A DNA stretch of 64,000 nucleotides, taken from positions 22,131 to 86,130 of the forward strand of contig CAUJDW010000114.1 in the NCBI GenBank assembly GCA_963169455.1. Reading direction: 5' to 3'. Positions 34,124 through 43,088 of the stretch are shown piece by piece. The stretch is from Bacteroidota bacterium (GTDB taxonomy: Bacteria; Bacteroidota; Bacteroidia; Chitinophagales; Saprospiraceae). The position numbers and the translations under genes are program-made. Under the pieces are notes generated by a model. That model was not told the DNA's origin. It searched no databases and was given only the letters and a program-made list of their open reading frames with translations. The first letter of the stretch is position 1, and every line of letters begins with the position of its first letter.

Positions 34124-35110
34124 TCATCGCGTGTTATATCGCTCCCGGTACGCCCCCGGCGTCAGCCCGGCCACTTTTTTAAACACATCGCGGAACGCTT
34201 TGGCATCGCCATAGCCCACGTCGTACATCACTTCACTGATGTTCTTCCGCTCCGCTTCGAGGCTGCGTTTTGCCGCTTCAATTTTCACCCGTTGGATGTA
34301 TTCGATGACGGTGTTGCTGGTTGCGGCTTTGAAGCGGCGCTCAAAGCTGCGGCGCCCGAGAGCCGCCATGCCGGCCAGTTCGTCCACCGTGAATTTTTCG
34401 GTGAAATTATTTTCGATGTACTCCTGTATCTGCCTGATCTCTTCGTCGCCGTGTGACTTTTGCCCCTGGAAGACGGCAAAGGCCGACTGGCTTTCCCGGC
34501 CGATGTCCAGCGCAAAAAATTTGGCGGCATGGATGGCTATGGCGCGGCCGGCGTATTTTTCCACCAGGTGCAGCAGCAGGTTCCAGAAGCTGCTGGCCCC
34601 ACCGCTGGAATAGAGGCGGCCTTCCTCGGTGACGATGCGGCCATCCACCAATTCGGCCTGCGGGTACATAGCGCGGAACTGGTTGGCGAAAAGCCAGTGG
34701 GTGCTGCATTTTTTGCCGTCCAGCAGCCCGGTTTTACCCAGGAGGAAAGCGCCGGTGCAAAGGGACGCCACCTCCGCCCCATGGCGGTATTGCCGGACAA
34801 TCCACGGCACGAGATCTTTGTTTTTTTCCAGAGCCGCCTCAAAATCGCCGAAGAGGGCGGGGATAATGATAAGGCCGGCATGCTCCACCTCATCCAGCAG
34901 CAGCCCGGGGTGGGCGGAGAAGTGGCCGTCGGCCAGTTTCACCTCTTTTTTTGCCCCGACGAGCTTCACGTCAAAAAGGGCCGGTTTGCCGGCGGCCTGC
35001 AAAAAGTTGTTCACCACCGAAAACATATACCTGGGCCCGTCAATGGTTTGTATAACAGCGGATTCGGGAACGAGGATGGAGATGTTTTTTTTGGCTTCTT
35101 CCAATCGCAA
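34124..35110 (-). CDS. GlxA-type AraC family transcriptional regulator
   Basis: 328 residues from a TTG at 35110; no ATG is available before a stop at about 35164, so a non-ATG start is likely. About 8-190 is a DJ-1/PfpI-type domain with the nucleophile-elbow cysteine in VASLCTGAFLLG; about 220-325 is an AraC DNA-binding domain with two helix-turn-helix units (FTVDELAGMAALGRRSFERRF and ISEVMYDVGYGDAKAFRDVF, in parts). Such regulators sense small molecules. It is divergent from the DUF1801/VOC genes and may control them. Confidence 0.9.
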   Translation of the reverse strand: MRLEEAKKNISILVPESAVIQTIDGPRYMFSVVNNFLQAAGKPALFDVKLVGAKKEVKLADGHFSAHPGLLLDEVEHAGLIIIPALFGDFEAALEKNKDLVPWIVRQYRHGAEVASLCTGAFLLGKTGLLDGKKCSTHWLFANQFRAMYPQAELVDGRIVTEEGRLYSSGGASSFWNLLLHLVEKYAGRAIAIHAAKFFALDIGRESQSAFAVFQGQKSHGDEEIRQIQEYIENNFTEKFTVDELAGMAALGRRSFERRFKAATSNTVIEYIQRVKIEAAKRSLEAERKNISEVMYDVGYGDAKAFRDVFKKVAGLTPGAYRERYNTR

Positions 35111-35201
35111 CGGAAGCGCCGGAGAATGGAATGCTTCTTTAGCTATGGCCTGAATCGGGTTTTAGAAACCCCAATTTACTATTAGCTTTCGAAAAAAGCA
35201 C

Positions 35202-35313
35202 TTTTTTAAAACAAAAAGTTTGTCGCAATCGCCCCTTTCTTTGTCGGAAATGGCTATTTTGAGCGGTTTTAAAACATTTTATCTTTGTGTCGTTCATTTT
35301 TTAAAACAAAAAG
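35202..35313. promoter_or_regulatory. Divergent control region with 17-bp direct repeats and promoter
   Basis: TTTTTTAAAACAAAAAG occurs twice, perfectly, at 35202-35218 and 35297-35313; the second copy ends just before ATG 35314. Between them lies a good promoter, TTG (35259-35261)-N18-TATCTTTG (35280-35287), reading towards DUF1801. The repeats could be binding sites for the divergent GlxA-type regulator. Confidence 0.6.
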
Positions 35314-35694
35314 ATGAAGAAGCCCGAAAGCGTCGATGAATACCTATCCGATTTCCCGGAGGCCACCCGCCTCATACTGGAAAAAATAAGGGCGGTGATC
35401 AAAGCGGTTGCGCCGGAAGCGGAGGAGTCCTTCAGTTACGGCATGCCGGCCTATAAATTGAATGGCCGCCCGCTGGTATATTTTGCAGGCTATGAAAAGC
35501 ACATCGGCTTTTACGCCACCCCGACGGGCCATGCGGCATTTTCGGAAGAGCTGTCGAAGTACAAGCAGGGAAAAGGCTCGGTGCAGTTCCCGGTCAATGA
35601 GCCGATGCCGTTGGATTTGATCTCCAGGATCGTGAAATTTCGGGCGGAAGAGAACCTGGGGAGCACGAAGAACAAAAAATCACCCGACTGTTAA
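35314..35694 (+). CDS. DUF1801 domain-containing protein
   Basis: 126 residues, full length for this family (YdhG/YjbR-like fold). ESVDEYLSDFPEATRLILEKIR at the start, ESFSYGMPAYKLNGRPLVYFAGYEKHIGFY in the middle and VQFPVNEPMPLDLISRIVKFR near the end are diagnostic. The fold resembles proteins that bind small hydrophobic or iron-related molecules, but no reaction is known. It is first in a probable operon with two VOC genes 20 and 32 bp apart. Confidence 0.9.
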   Translation: MKKPESVDEYLSDFPEATRLILEKIRAVIKAVAPEAEESFSYGMPAYKLNGRPLVYFAGYEKHIGFYATPTGHAAFSEELSKYKQGKGSVQFPVNEPMPLDLISRIVKFRAEENLGSTKNKKSPDC

Positions 35695-35714
35695 CCAATA
35701 AAATCTGAAACGAC

Positions 35715-36155
35715 ATGGCAAGCGTTAGCACTTACCTGAATTTTTCTGACAACACCGAAGAGGTATTCAACTTTTACAAGTCCGTATTCGGCGGCGAGTT
35801 CCACGGCGGCATCAGCCGCTTTGGAGACGCCCCGCCACAGCCGGGCCGGCCGCCCCTTTCCGACGAACTGAAAAACAAGGTGATGCACATCGCGTTGCCC
35901 ATTCTCGGCGGCGCCCATGTGCTGATGGGCACGGATGCGCCGAAGGAATTCGGCTTCGAAGTGCATTTCGGCAACAATTTTTACATCAGCCTCTCGCCCG
36001 ACACCCGCCAGGAAACCAAAAGGCTGTTCGATGCCCTGTCGGAAGGCGGAACAGTGACGATGGAATTGCAGGATATGTTCTGGGGGGCATACTATGGAAG
36101 CTGCACCGACAAGTACGGCGTGCAGTGGATGCTCAATTGCGAGCAGGCCGCATAA
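35715..36155 (+). CDS. VOC family protein (PhnB-like)
   Basis: 146 residues, single vicinal-oxygen-chelate (glyoxalase/bleomycin-resistance) unit of the PhnB subtype: STYLNFSDNTEEVFNFYKSVFGGEF, MHIALPILGGAHVLMGTD and WGAYYGSCTDKYGVQWMLN mark the paired beta-alpha-beta-beta-beta modules. Members of this subtype are mostly uncharacterised and often metal-binding. The next gene carries two further VOC units, which suggests a common small-molecule substrate or repeated duplication. Confidence 0.9.
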   Translation: MASVSTYLNFSDNTEEVFNFYKSVFGGEFHGGISRFGDAPPQPGRPPLSDELKNKVMHIALPILGGAHVLMGTDAPKEFGFEVHFGNNFYISLSPDTRQETKRLFDALSEGGTVTMELQDMFWGAYYGSCTDKYGVQWMLNCEQAA

Positions 36156-36187
36156 CAATTTCACCCTAAATTCAATCCAGCGGAATT

Positions 36188-37480
36188 ATGTCAGGCAAAC
36201 AAAAAATCACCCCTTACCTTTGGTTTGACGCACAGGCGGAAGAAGCCGCCGGTTTTTATACTTCCATTTTCCCGGATTCGGGAATTGGCAAAAAGCATCG
36301 CCAGGGCGATGCCGTCCTGGCCGTCGAGTTCTTTCTCTCCGGCCAGGCCTTCACGGCCCTGAACGGCGGGCCGATGTTCACTTTTAACCCATCCGTATCC
36401 TTTTACACCATTTGCGAAAGCGAAGCGGAAATCGGCCGGGCCTGGGAAAAGTTGTCGGAAGGCGGAAAGGCGCTGATGCCACTCGGCACATACCCATGGA
36501 GCGAAAAATACGGCTGGGTGCAGGACAAATACGGCCTATCCTGGCAGTTGACTCTGGGTAAAATATCGGAGGTTGGGCAGAAAATTTCGCCCGTGCTGAT
36601 GTTCACCGACAAACAACAGGGAAGGGCAGAAGAAGCCATAAATTTTTACACCTCCATATTTGAAGATTCCGGGCTCAACCTTCTGGCAAAATACGAGGAA
36701 GGGGAAGGCGACCCCGCTGCCGGAACCGTCAAGCACGCGCAGTTCCGGCTCGATGGCCAAATTTTTATGGCCATGGACAGCAGCATCATGCACGGTTTTG
36801 GCTTCAACGAGGCCATTTCATTCCTCGTGGACTGCAACACGCAGGCGGAGGTGGACTATTATTGGGAAAAACTCACCGCCGGCGGAGAGGAAATGATGTG
36901 CGCCTGGCTGAAAGACAAATTCGGGGTGGTTTGGCAAATCGTGCCCGATGAACTCATCCGGCTGATCACCGACCCCGACCCCGCCCGCGCCCAAAGGGCC
37001 GCCGGCGCCATGATGCAGATGCGGAAGATCGACATCGAAAAAATGCGCCGGGCCGCCGATGATGACAGCCGGACAGTCATTACGGTGCAGGCAACCGTAC
37101 CCGCCCCCCTCGAAAAGGTATGGGAAATGTGGACGCAGCCCGAGCACATCACGAACTGGAATTTCGCCAGCGGCGACTGGCATTCGCCCCGCGCCGAAAA
37201 TGATTTAAGGCCGGGCGGAAAATTCAGTTACCGGATGGAGGCAAAGGACGGCAGCATGGGCTTTGATTTCAGCGGCGCCTATACCGCAGTCAATGAACCC
37301 AAAAACCTGGAGTTCACGATCGACGACGGCCGCAAGGTGCAGGTTCATTTTTCGGTGGTGGACGGCGGCACTTTTGTCATGGAAAATTTCGAAGCGGAAA
37401 ATACGAACCCGGTGGAGATGCAAAGGCAGGGCTGGCAGGCTATCCTGGATAATTTCAGGAGATATGTGGAGGGAAGGTAA
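36188..37480 (+). CDS. Fusion of two VOC domains with an SRPBCC/AHSA1 domain
   Basis: 430 residues. VOC unit 1 about 5-125 (ITPYLWFDAQAEEAAGFYTSIFPDSG), VOC unit 2 about 132-262 (ISPVLMFTDKQQGRAEEAINFY ... KDKFGVVWQIVP), both of the 3-demethylubiquinone methyltransferase-like type; a linker with AGAMMQMRKIDIEKM; then an AHSA1-type START-like domain about 297-430 (VPAPLEKVWEMWTQPEHITNW ... GWQAILDNFRRYVEGR). All three fold types exist as separate proteins in Bacteroidota; the fusion suggests they bind related ligands. No frameshift is needed for the fusion. Confidence 0.88.
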   Translation: MSGKQKITPYLWFDAQAEEAAGFYTSIFPDSGIGKKHRQGDAVLAVEFFLSGQAFTALNGGPMFTFNPSVSFYTICESEAEIGRAWEKLSEGGKALMPLGTYPWSEKYGWVQDKYGLSWQLTLGKISEVGQKISPVLMFTDKQQGRAEEAINFYTSIFEDSGLNLLAKYEEGEGDPAAGTVKHAQFRLDGQIFMAMDSSIMHGFGFNEAISFLVDCNTQAEVDYYWEKLTAGGEEMMCAWLKDKFGVVWQIVPDELIRLITDPDPARAQRAAGAMMQMRKIDIEKMRRAADDDSRTVITVQATVPAPLEKVWEMWTQPEHITNWNFASGDWHSPRAENDLRPGGKFSYRMEAKDGSMGFDFSGAYTAVNEPKNLEFTIDDGRKVQVHFSVVDGGTFVMENFEAENTNPVEMQRQGWQAILDNFRRYVEGR

Positions 37481-37537
37481 CTATCCGGCACTCCTGCGTG
37501 TTGAATAATAATCAGATGAATTGAAAACGATCAAATC

Positions 37538-39325
37538 ATGATTAGGGTTTTGTTTTGGCTGGCGGCAGCCATTGTGTTGGCCCTGCTGGCCGTAAGCTGC
37601 ACCAAAGACGAAGCCCTCGACTCCGTCTCTTACCCTGAAAATCAAACAGCGATCACGGTACCTGCTTCCTCCCTCGAATTCCGCAACGATCCTTCCACCC
37701 CCACCACACCCGAAGAACGGGCGGCCCTGATGGCCCTCTACAATGCTACCGATGGCGAACACTGGACGAACCGCGACAACTGGGGCATCGGCGACCCCTG
37801 TATGAATTCCTGGAACGGCGTGCACTGCTCCCAGGGAAGAGTGGAATTGCTGATACTTGAAAACAACAATCTGAACGGTACGTTACCAGCCTCGATTGGA
37901 GGCCTGGTTCATCTTCGGCAACTGAATCTGGGCTATTGCCAACTGCATGGGGCCATTCCGCCGGAGATCGGGAACCTTGCTGAATTAAGGATACTTTACC
38001 TGGCCGTCAATCAGCTGAGCGGTCCTATCCCCGCTTCCTTGGGCCAGCTGTCCAAACTGGAGCATCTGGGGCTGGACTGGAATCAACTTGGCGGCGCCAT
38101 CCCGCCGGAGCTGGGGAATTTGCCGAACTTGCTGGTTTTAAACCTGAACAACAATCAACTGACAGGGCTTATTCCGCCGCAGTTGGGCAGTTTGTCCATG
38201 CTTCAGGGGTTTTCCATTTTTAAAAACCAGATTTCCGGAAGCATCCCGCCCGAACTGGGCAACCTGAGCAATCTGGAATCGCTGGATTTGAGGGAAAACC
38301 AACTTAGCGGCCCGCTTCCGCCCCAGTTGGGAAACCTGGCCAGCCTGAAAGGCGCCAACCTGGCTCAGAATCAACTTTCCGGAGCCATCCCCCCCGAATT
38401 TTGTAACCTGCATGAGCTGGAATACCTGAACATGCAAAACAACCAACTGGCCGGGCCGCTTCCGGCGCAGATTGGGAATCTGGCGAAATTAAGGGAGCTT
38501 TTTCTCGATGAGAACCAGATCGACGGCCCTATCCCGGCCTCGATGGGGGATTTGTCCAGCCTCGAAATTGTTTATTTAAAACTCAATCAACTCAGCGGGA
38601 ATCTCCCGCCGCAATTGGGGGATTTATCCAACCTGAAAGTGATAGAACTCAATGACAACCAATTGAGCGGAGAAATCCCTGTCGAATTGGGCAACCTCAG
38701 TAAGCTTGAGTTTCTGGCGTTGCAATCCAACAGCTTCAGCGGCAATATACCAGCTGAGTTGGGAGATTTATCCAGGCTCGGCTACCTGAACCTTTCCGGC
38801 AATCAGCTTACCGGCCCTATTCCGCCTGAATTGGCCAACTTAAGCTACCTGGAGACACTCTGGTTGAGCAACAACCAATTGGCCGGCATTATCCCTCCAG
38901 GATTCGGCAATTTGACCCGCCTTGAGTGGTTTTTGATTGAAAACAACCAGATCAGCGGCTGCTACCCTCCCGATTTGAAAAACCTCTGCGGGAAACAGGT
39001 GGCCACCTACGGCAACAGCCTGCCCGCCTGGGACGAATTCTGCGCCACCAATGCCGGAATGTGCGACCCGCTGGAAGCCCTGCGGGAATCCGTACTGGAA
39101 CTGATAAGCCAGGGTGTACTGAACGGGCCCAACGGCAATGGCCTGCTGCCGCAGATCAACAACATCGAACGCAAGATCGAACAGGGGAAAACCAGTGTGG
39201 CCATCAGTATGCTCAACAGCCTGATCCAGCATGTGCAGGGCCTGATGTCGGCCGGCATCCTGACTGAGCCCCAGGGGCAGTTGCTGATCGGTTACGCACA
39301 AATGGAGATTGAACTGCTTGGATAA
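37538..39325 (+). CDS. Plant-type leucine-rich-repeat lipoprotein
   Basis: 595 residues. Lipobox LLAVSC after an N-terminal hydrophobic helix. About 55-105 resembles the plant LRR N-cap (ALMALYNATDGEHWTN, then CMNSWNGVHC). About 16 repeats of 24 residues follow with the pattern LxxLxLxxNQLSGxIPPELGNLSx (about 106-480). The C-terminal 80 residues (LISQGVLNGPNGNGLLPQIN) look like a FIMAH-type helical domain. Expected at the cell surface for protein or glycan binding. A small hairpin follows the stop. Confidence 0.9.
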   Translation: MIRVLFWLAAAIVLALLAVSCTKDEALDSVSYPENQTAITVPASSLEFRNDPSTPTTPEERAALMALYNATDGEHWTNRDNWGIGDPCMNSWNGVHCSQGRVELLILENNNLNGTLPASIGGLVHLRQLNLGYCQLHGAIPPEIGNLAELRILYLAVNQLSGPIPASLGQLSKLEHLGLDWNQLGGAIPPELGNLPNLLVLNLNNNQLTGLIPPQLGSLSMLQGFSIFKNQISGSIPPELGNLSNLESLDLRENQLSGPLPPQLGNLASLKGANLAQNQLSGAIPPEFCNLHELEYLNMQNNQLAGPLPAQIGNLAKLRELFLDENQIDGPIPASMGDLSSLEIVYLKLNQLSGNLPPQLGDLSNLKVIELNDNQLSGEIPVELGNLSKLEFLALQSNSFSGNIPAELGDLSRLGYLNLSGNQLTGPIPPELANLSYLETLWLSNNQLAGIIPPGFGNLTRLEWFLIENNQISGCYPPDLKNLCGKQVATYGNSLPAWDEFCATNAGMCDPLEALRESVLELISQGVLNGPNGNGLLPQINNIERKIEQGKTSVAISMLNSLIQHVQGLMSAGILTEPQGQLLIGYAQMEIELLG

Positions 39326-39331
39326 GGAGTT

Positions 39332-39367
39332 GGGGCTAAAGATGAAAAAAAATCGTACTTTAGCCCC
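39332..39367. terminator. Hairpin after the LRR gene
   Basis: GGGGCTAAAG (39332-39341) pairs perfectly with CTTTAGCCCC (39358-39367) around 16 nt, without a T run. It lies 6 bp beyond the LRR stop and 30 bp before the peptidase start, so it may weaken read-through or affect RNA stability. Confidence 0.55.
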
Positions 39368-39397
39368 ATTCCAAAAGCCTTCCAAACCAAGCGGGAC

Positions 39398-41587
39398 ATG
39401 AAGAAGCACCTGATCCGTTTTCTCTCCTTTTGCTTTTTTCTTCTGATCACATTGGCCGCCATTGCCCAGGGCCTGCGCTGGGCGCCGGACGGCAACAGCT
39501 ATTTCGATGTCGAAGGGGGAGACATCGTCCAATACCAGCTGCCCTCCCTGGAGCGCTCCGAATATGTGAACAAAAAGCTGCTCACGCCAAGGGGCGCCGA
39601 CAGTGCGCTGGAAGTGGAGGATATGGCCTTCAGCGAAGATGGCTCGAAGCTGCTGATCTTCACCAACAGCCAGCGCGTCTGGCGTTACAACACCCGCGGC
39701 GATTACTGGGTGCTGAACCTGCAGGACAAGGCGCTGCGCCAGCTCGGCAAGGGCCTGCCTGCCGCTTCCCTCATGTTCGCCAAGTTTTCACCCGACGGGC
39801 GGCAGGTTGCCTACGTCAGCGCCCATAACGTCTATGTGGAAAACCTGGCCGACGGCAACATCCGGAAGCTCACCGACAGCAAGGGCCTGCCCAGGCTGAT
39901 CAACGGGACTTTCGACTGGGTTTACGAGGAAGAATTCTTCTGCCGCGACGGCTTCCGCTGGTCGCCCGACGGCAAATCCATCGCATACTGGCAGGTGGAC
40001 GCCAACCAGATCCGCGATTTCTACATGGTCAACAATACCGATTCGGTGTACAGCCGCATCATTCCGGTCGAGTACCCCAAGGCCGGCGACCCCCCTTCCC
40101 CGGCCCGGATAGGGATAGTGGATGTGGCCAGCGGAAAAACCACCTGGATGCAGCCACCCGGCGACCCGCAGGAGCACTATATTCCCCGCATGGAGTGGAC
40201 GCCTGACGGCAGGGAGGTTATCCTGCAGCAACTGAACCGGAAACAGAATGAAAGCAGGCTTTTCCTGTGCCAGCCCGCAACGGGCGATTCCCGGCTGATC
40301 TTCCAGGAACAGGACGAGGCCTGGGTGGGCGCCAAGGGCGAATGGAACGACGACATGCCCGGCTGGGACTGGGTAAACGAGGGCCGGGATTTTGTATGGG
40401 TCAGCGAAAAGGACGGCTGGAGGCATCTGTATCTCCTGTCGCGCGATGGCAAAAAGGAAACCCTGCTCACCAGCGGCGAACACGACGTACTGGCCATCAG
40501 CCTGATCGATGAAAAAAACAAGCTTATTTACTATCAGTCCAGCCCTCCCGATCAGGCTACGAGGCTCTACCTCTACAAGGCGCCCCTCGACGGCAGGGGC
40601 GGGCCACAGATGGTATCCCCGGCTGATCTGCCGGGCACGCATCAGTACAGCATTTCCCCGAACGGGCAGTATGCGCGCTACCGTTTTTCCAACTACTTCA
40701 CCCGCCCCATCACCTCCTGGCTCAGCCTGCCCGATCACCGGCCCCTGCCCGGCCAGCCGGATGTGAAACAGGCTTATGACCCTTCGGCCAAAGAAAAATC
40801 CAGGGTTGAATACTTTCAGGTGACAACCGAAGAGGGCGTCACCATGGATGCCTGGATGGCCCGGCCGAGAGATTTCGACCCTTCCAAAAAATATCCCGTC
40901 GTGTTCCAGGTGTACGGCGAACCTGCGGGCGCCACGGTCAAGGACAGCTGGCAGCCCTACCGCGATTTCCTCTACGCCGGCGACATGGGCGCCGACGGGT
41001 ATTTCCATATCAGCATCGACAACAGGGGCACGCCCGCACCGAAAGGGCGCGCCTGGCGCAAAGCCATTTACCGCAAGATCGGCCAGCTCAATATCCGCGA
41101 TCAGGCCCTGGCCGCCAGGGAGATACTGAAAGCGCCCTATATGGACACCAGCCGGGTGGCCGTCTGGGGCTGGAGCGGCGGCGGCTCCTCCACGCTCAAC
41201 CTGCTCTTCCAGTATCCGGACATTTACAAGGCCGGCGTCGCCATAGCCCCCGTCACCAGTTCCCTGCTGTACGACAACATCTACACCGAACGGTACATGG
41301 GCCTGCCGCAGGATAACATGGAAGACTACCTGGCCGGGGCGGCGCTCACCCACGCCGGGAAGCTGCAGGGACGCCTCCTGCTGGTGCACGGAACCAATGA
41401 CGACAACGTGCACTTCCAGAATTCCGAAATGCTGGTGAACGAACTGGTGAAATACAACAAGCAGTTCCAGTACATGGCCTACCCCGGCCGCTCACACGGC
41501 ATGCAGGAAGGCGAAGGCACGCTGATGCATCTCTCCACTATGGCCACCGAATTCCTGAAGGCCAACTGCCCGCCGGGGGCGCGCTAG
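39398..41587 (+). CDS. Dipeptidyl peptidase IV family serine peptidase (S9B)
   Basis: 729 residues. Signal peptide to about AIAQG; an eight-bladed propeller (about 30-470) including DWVYEEEF, the glutamate motif that anchors the substrate N-terminus in DPP IV. The alpha/beta-hydrolase domain carries the triad S593 (GWSGGGS; most relatives have GWSYGG), D668 (GTNDDNVH) and H700 (SHGM). It would remove X-Pro dipeptides in the periplasm, feeding peptide catabolism. Confidence 0.93.
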   Translation: MKKHLIRFLSFCFFLLITLAAIAQGLRWAPDGNSYFDVEGGDIVQYQLPSLERSEYVNKKLLTPRGADSALEVEDMAFSEDGSKLLIFTNSQRVWRYNTRGDYWVLNLQDKALRQLGKGLPAASLMFAKFSPDGRQVAYVSAHNVYVENLADGNIRKLTDSKGLPRLINGTFDWVYEEEFFCRDGFRWSPDGKSIAYWQVDANQIRDFYMVNNTDSVYSRIIPVEYPKAGDPPSPARIGIVDVASGKTTWMQPPGDPQEHYIPRMEWTPDGREVILQQLNRKQNESRLFLCQPATGDSRLIFQEQDEAWVGAKGEWNDDMPGWDWVNEGRDFVWVSEKDGWRHLYLLSRDGKKETLLTSGEHDVLAISLIDEKNKLIYYQSSPPDQATRLYLYKAPLDGRGGPQMVSPADLPGTHQYSISPNGQYARYRFSNYFTRPITSWLSLPDHRPLPGQPDVKQAYDPSAKEKSRVEYFQVTTEEGVTMDAWMARPRDFDPSKKYPVVFQVYGEPAGATVKDSWQPYRDFLYAGDMGADGYFHISIDNRGTPAPKGRAWRKAIYRKIGQLNIRDQALAAREILKAPYMDTSRVAVWGWSGGGSSTLNLLFQYPDIYKAGVAIAPVTSSLLYDNIYTERYMGLPQDNMEDYLAGAALTHAGKLQGRLLLVHGTNDDNVHFQNSEMLVNELVKYNKQFQYMAYPGRSHGMQEGEGTLMHLSTMATEFLKANCPPGAR

Positions 41588-41615
41588 CCCTGCCCGGCTC
41601 CGGTTTGGTAAAACG

Positions 41616-42302
41616 ATGCTTATGAAAAACCGATCTAATCTGTACAACTACGCCGATGGCAGCCGCTTTGCCGGCAGGACGGCCAGGGAGGTCTTCACCG
41701 ACATCATGAAGAGCAACACCTGGATCGGCGATGAATCCGTCTCCGGAACCGGCTCTTCGCTGGAGCAAACCGCGGTGCTGATCGAAAAGCTGCCTGGCCT
41801 TTTACAGGGCCTGGGCGTCCGCAGCATGCTGGATATCCCCTGCGGTGATTTTAACTGGATGCAGCACGTGGAAATGGGCGATATCCGGTACACCGGAGCG
41901 GATATCGTGCCGGAACTGGTGGAGGCCAACCGGCAGAAGCACCTGCGGGAAAGCCACAACTTTCTCCAAATGGACCTCATCCGGGACGATCTGGGCGTTT
42001 TCGACCTGATATTCTGCCGAGATTGCCTGGTGCACCTCTCTTTTGCGGATATTTTCGCCGCCCTCGCCAATATCACACGGAGCGGCTCCCGGTATCTGAT
42101 GACAACCACTTTCCCGGACGAGGAAACCAACCAGGACATCGACACCGGCGGCTGGCGGCCGCTGAATTTCGGGAAGCCGCCCTTCCGGTTCCCGCCGCCC
42201 CTTTTTCTTTTAAACGAACAATGTACGGAGCTGGACGGCGCCTTCGCCGATAAGTCCATGGGGGTGTGGGAGATCGGCTCCCTGCCCGGCTTTGGCGGGT
42301 GA
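41616..42302 (+). CDS. Class I SAM-dependent methyltransferase
   Basis: 228 residues. The SAM-binding motif I is MLDIPCGDFNWM (about 69-80), followed by YTGADIVPELVEAN, and the post-II region DLIFCRDCLVHLSFADI (about 130-146). This pattern matches a Bacteroidota/Proteobacteria family of putative glycan or small-molecule methyltransferases. It starts 28 bp after the peptidase stop. Substrate unknown. ATG at 41616 is followed by another in-frame ATG at 41622. Confidence 0.85.
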   Translation: MLMKNRSNLYNYADGSRFAGRTAREVFTDIMKSNTWIGDESVSGTGSSLEQTAVLIEKLPGLLQGLGVRSMLDIPCGDFNWMQHVEMGDIRYTGADIVPELVEANRQKHLRESHNFLQMDLIRDDLGVFDLIFCRDCLVHLSFADIFAALANITRSGSRYLMTTTFPDEETNQDIDTGGWRPLNFGKPPFRFPPPLFLLNEQCTELDGAFADKSMGVWEIGSLPGFGG

Positions 42303-42502
42303 AAAGAACGGTGGACAGCCGGGTGAAAACGGCAAGTGATTTGGGCCGGGTGCGCTTTGAGGCTTTTGATGCCTATGCGGAGTAGGCGGGGGAGGGGAGC
42401 TTCCAAAAGGGCCAGCCGGGGCGTTTTTTTCCTTCCTGCATGGGCGCGGACCTCGGCTCCTGCTCAGCTTTTCCAACAATCACTCAATAAAAACTGAACA
42501 CC

Positions 42503-42925
42503 ATGAAAGAGATGAAAATCAACCACCTCGCCGTCTGGGCGGGCGTCGTTTTGCTGACCGCCCTGGGTTTCCTGTGGTATGGCCCCCTGTTCGGTGAACA
42601 ATGGATGGGCCTGGTTGGGCTGGACCCCGAAAAGGTGGCCGCCAACCCGCCGGGCGCCGGCATCTGGATCACCAACCTCATCGCGACCATTGTTCCGGTA
42701 TACGTCCTGGCCTGGTTGTTCACCAAACTTAAAGTGGAATCTCCGCTGGCGGGGGCCGGTTACGGTTTCCTGATCGCCTTCGCTTTCATCATGCTGAGCA
42801 CCATGACCAGCGACATGTTTGCCCAGAACCCATACGCCCTGTCCTGGATCACCGGAGGGTTCAGCCTGGCGGCCCTTACCCTCGCAGGCTTACTGCTGGG
42901 GGCCTGGCGGAAGTACACGGCTTAG
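42503..42925 (+). CDS. DUF1761 domain-containing membrane protein
   Basis: 140 residues with four membrane helices (about 8-27, 54-72, 80-100 and 110-133). The sequence NHLAVWAGVVLLTALGFLWYGPLFGEQWM and the pattern WxGxxxxxxxGxxWYGPLF at the start are diagnostic of DUF1761. No function is known. The closest homology is to small integral membrane proteins of Bacteroidota. A copy of dispersed repeat family 2 follows its stop. Confidence 0.88.
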   Translation: MKEMKINHLAVWAGVVLLTALGFLWYGPLFGEQWMGLVGLDPEKVAANPPGAGIWITNLIATIVPVYVLAWLFTKLKVESPLAGAGYGFLIAFAFIMLSTMTSDMFAQNPYALSWITGGFSLAALTLAGLLLGAWRKYTA

Positions 42926-42934
42926 AGCTTGTTT

Positions 42935-43020
42935 GGAACGGGGCCTGTGGCCTGCGCCAGGATAATCAGGGAACCTTTGGATGGGGTTTGCCTGCGTCGC
43001 GGGCCTGAGGCCCGCGTTCC
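42935..43020. repeat. Dispersed palindromic element family 2, copy B
   Basis: 86 bp matching the core of the element at 22749-22835 in reverse orientation, with the same GGAACG...CGTTCC ends and internal stretch GATAATCAGGGA. It lies between the DUF1761 gene and the converging haem-binding gene. Confidence 0.8.
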
Positions 43021-43088
43021 GGATAATGCCGCTGAGTTTTCGAAAAAGGCGGGTGAGGCCGGTTTTACGAGGCCTCACTCCCCGCTCA

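Noticed and set aside
42303..42502. Short coding-like stretch after the methyltransferase (GTG 42312 to TAG about 42385)
   Set aside because: Only about 24 codons without similarity to any family; more likely non-coding spacer.
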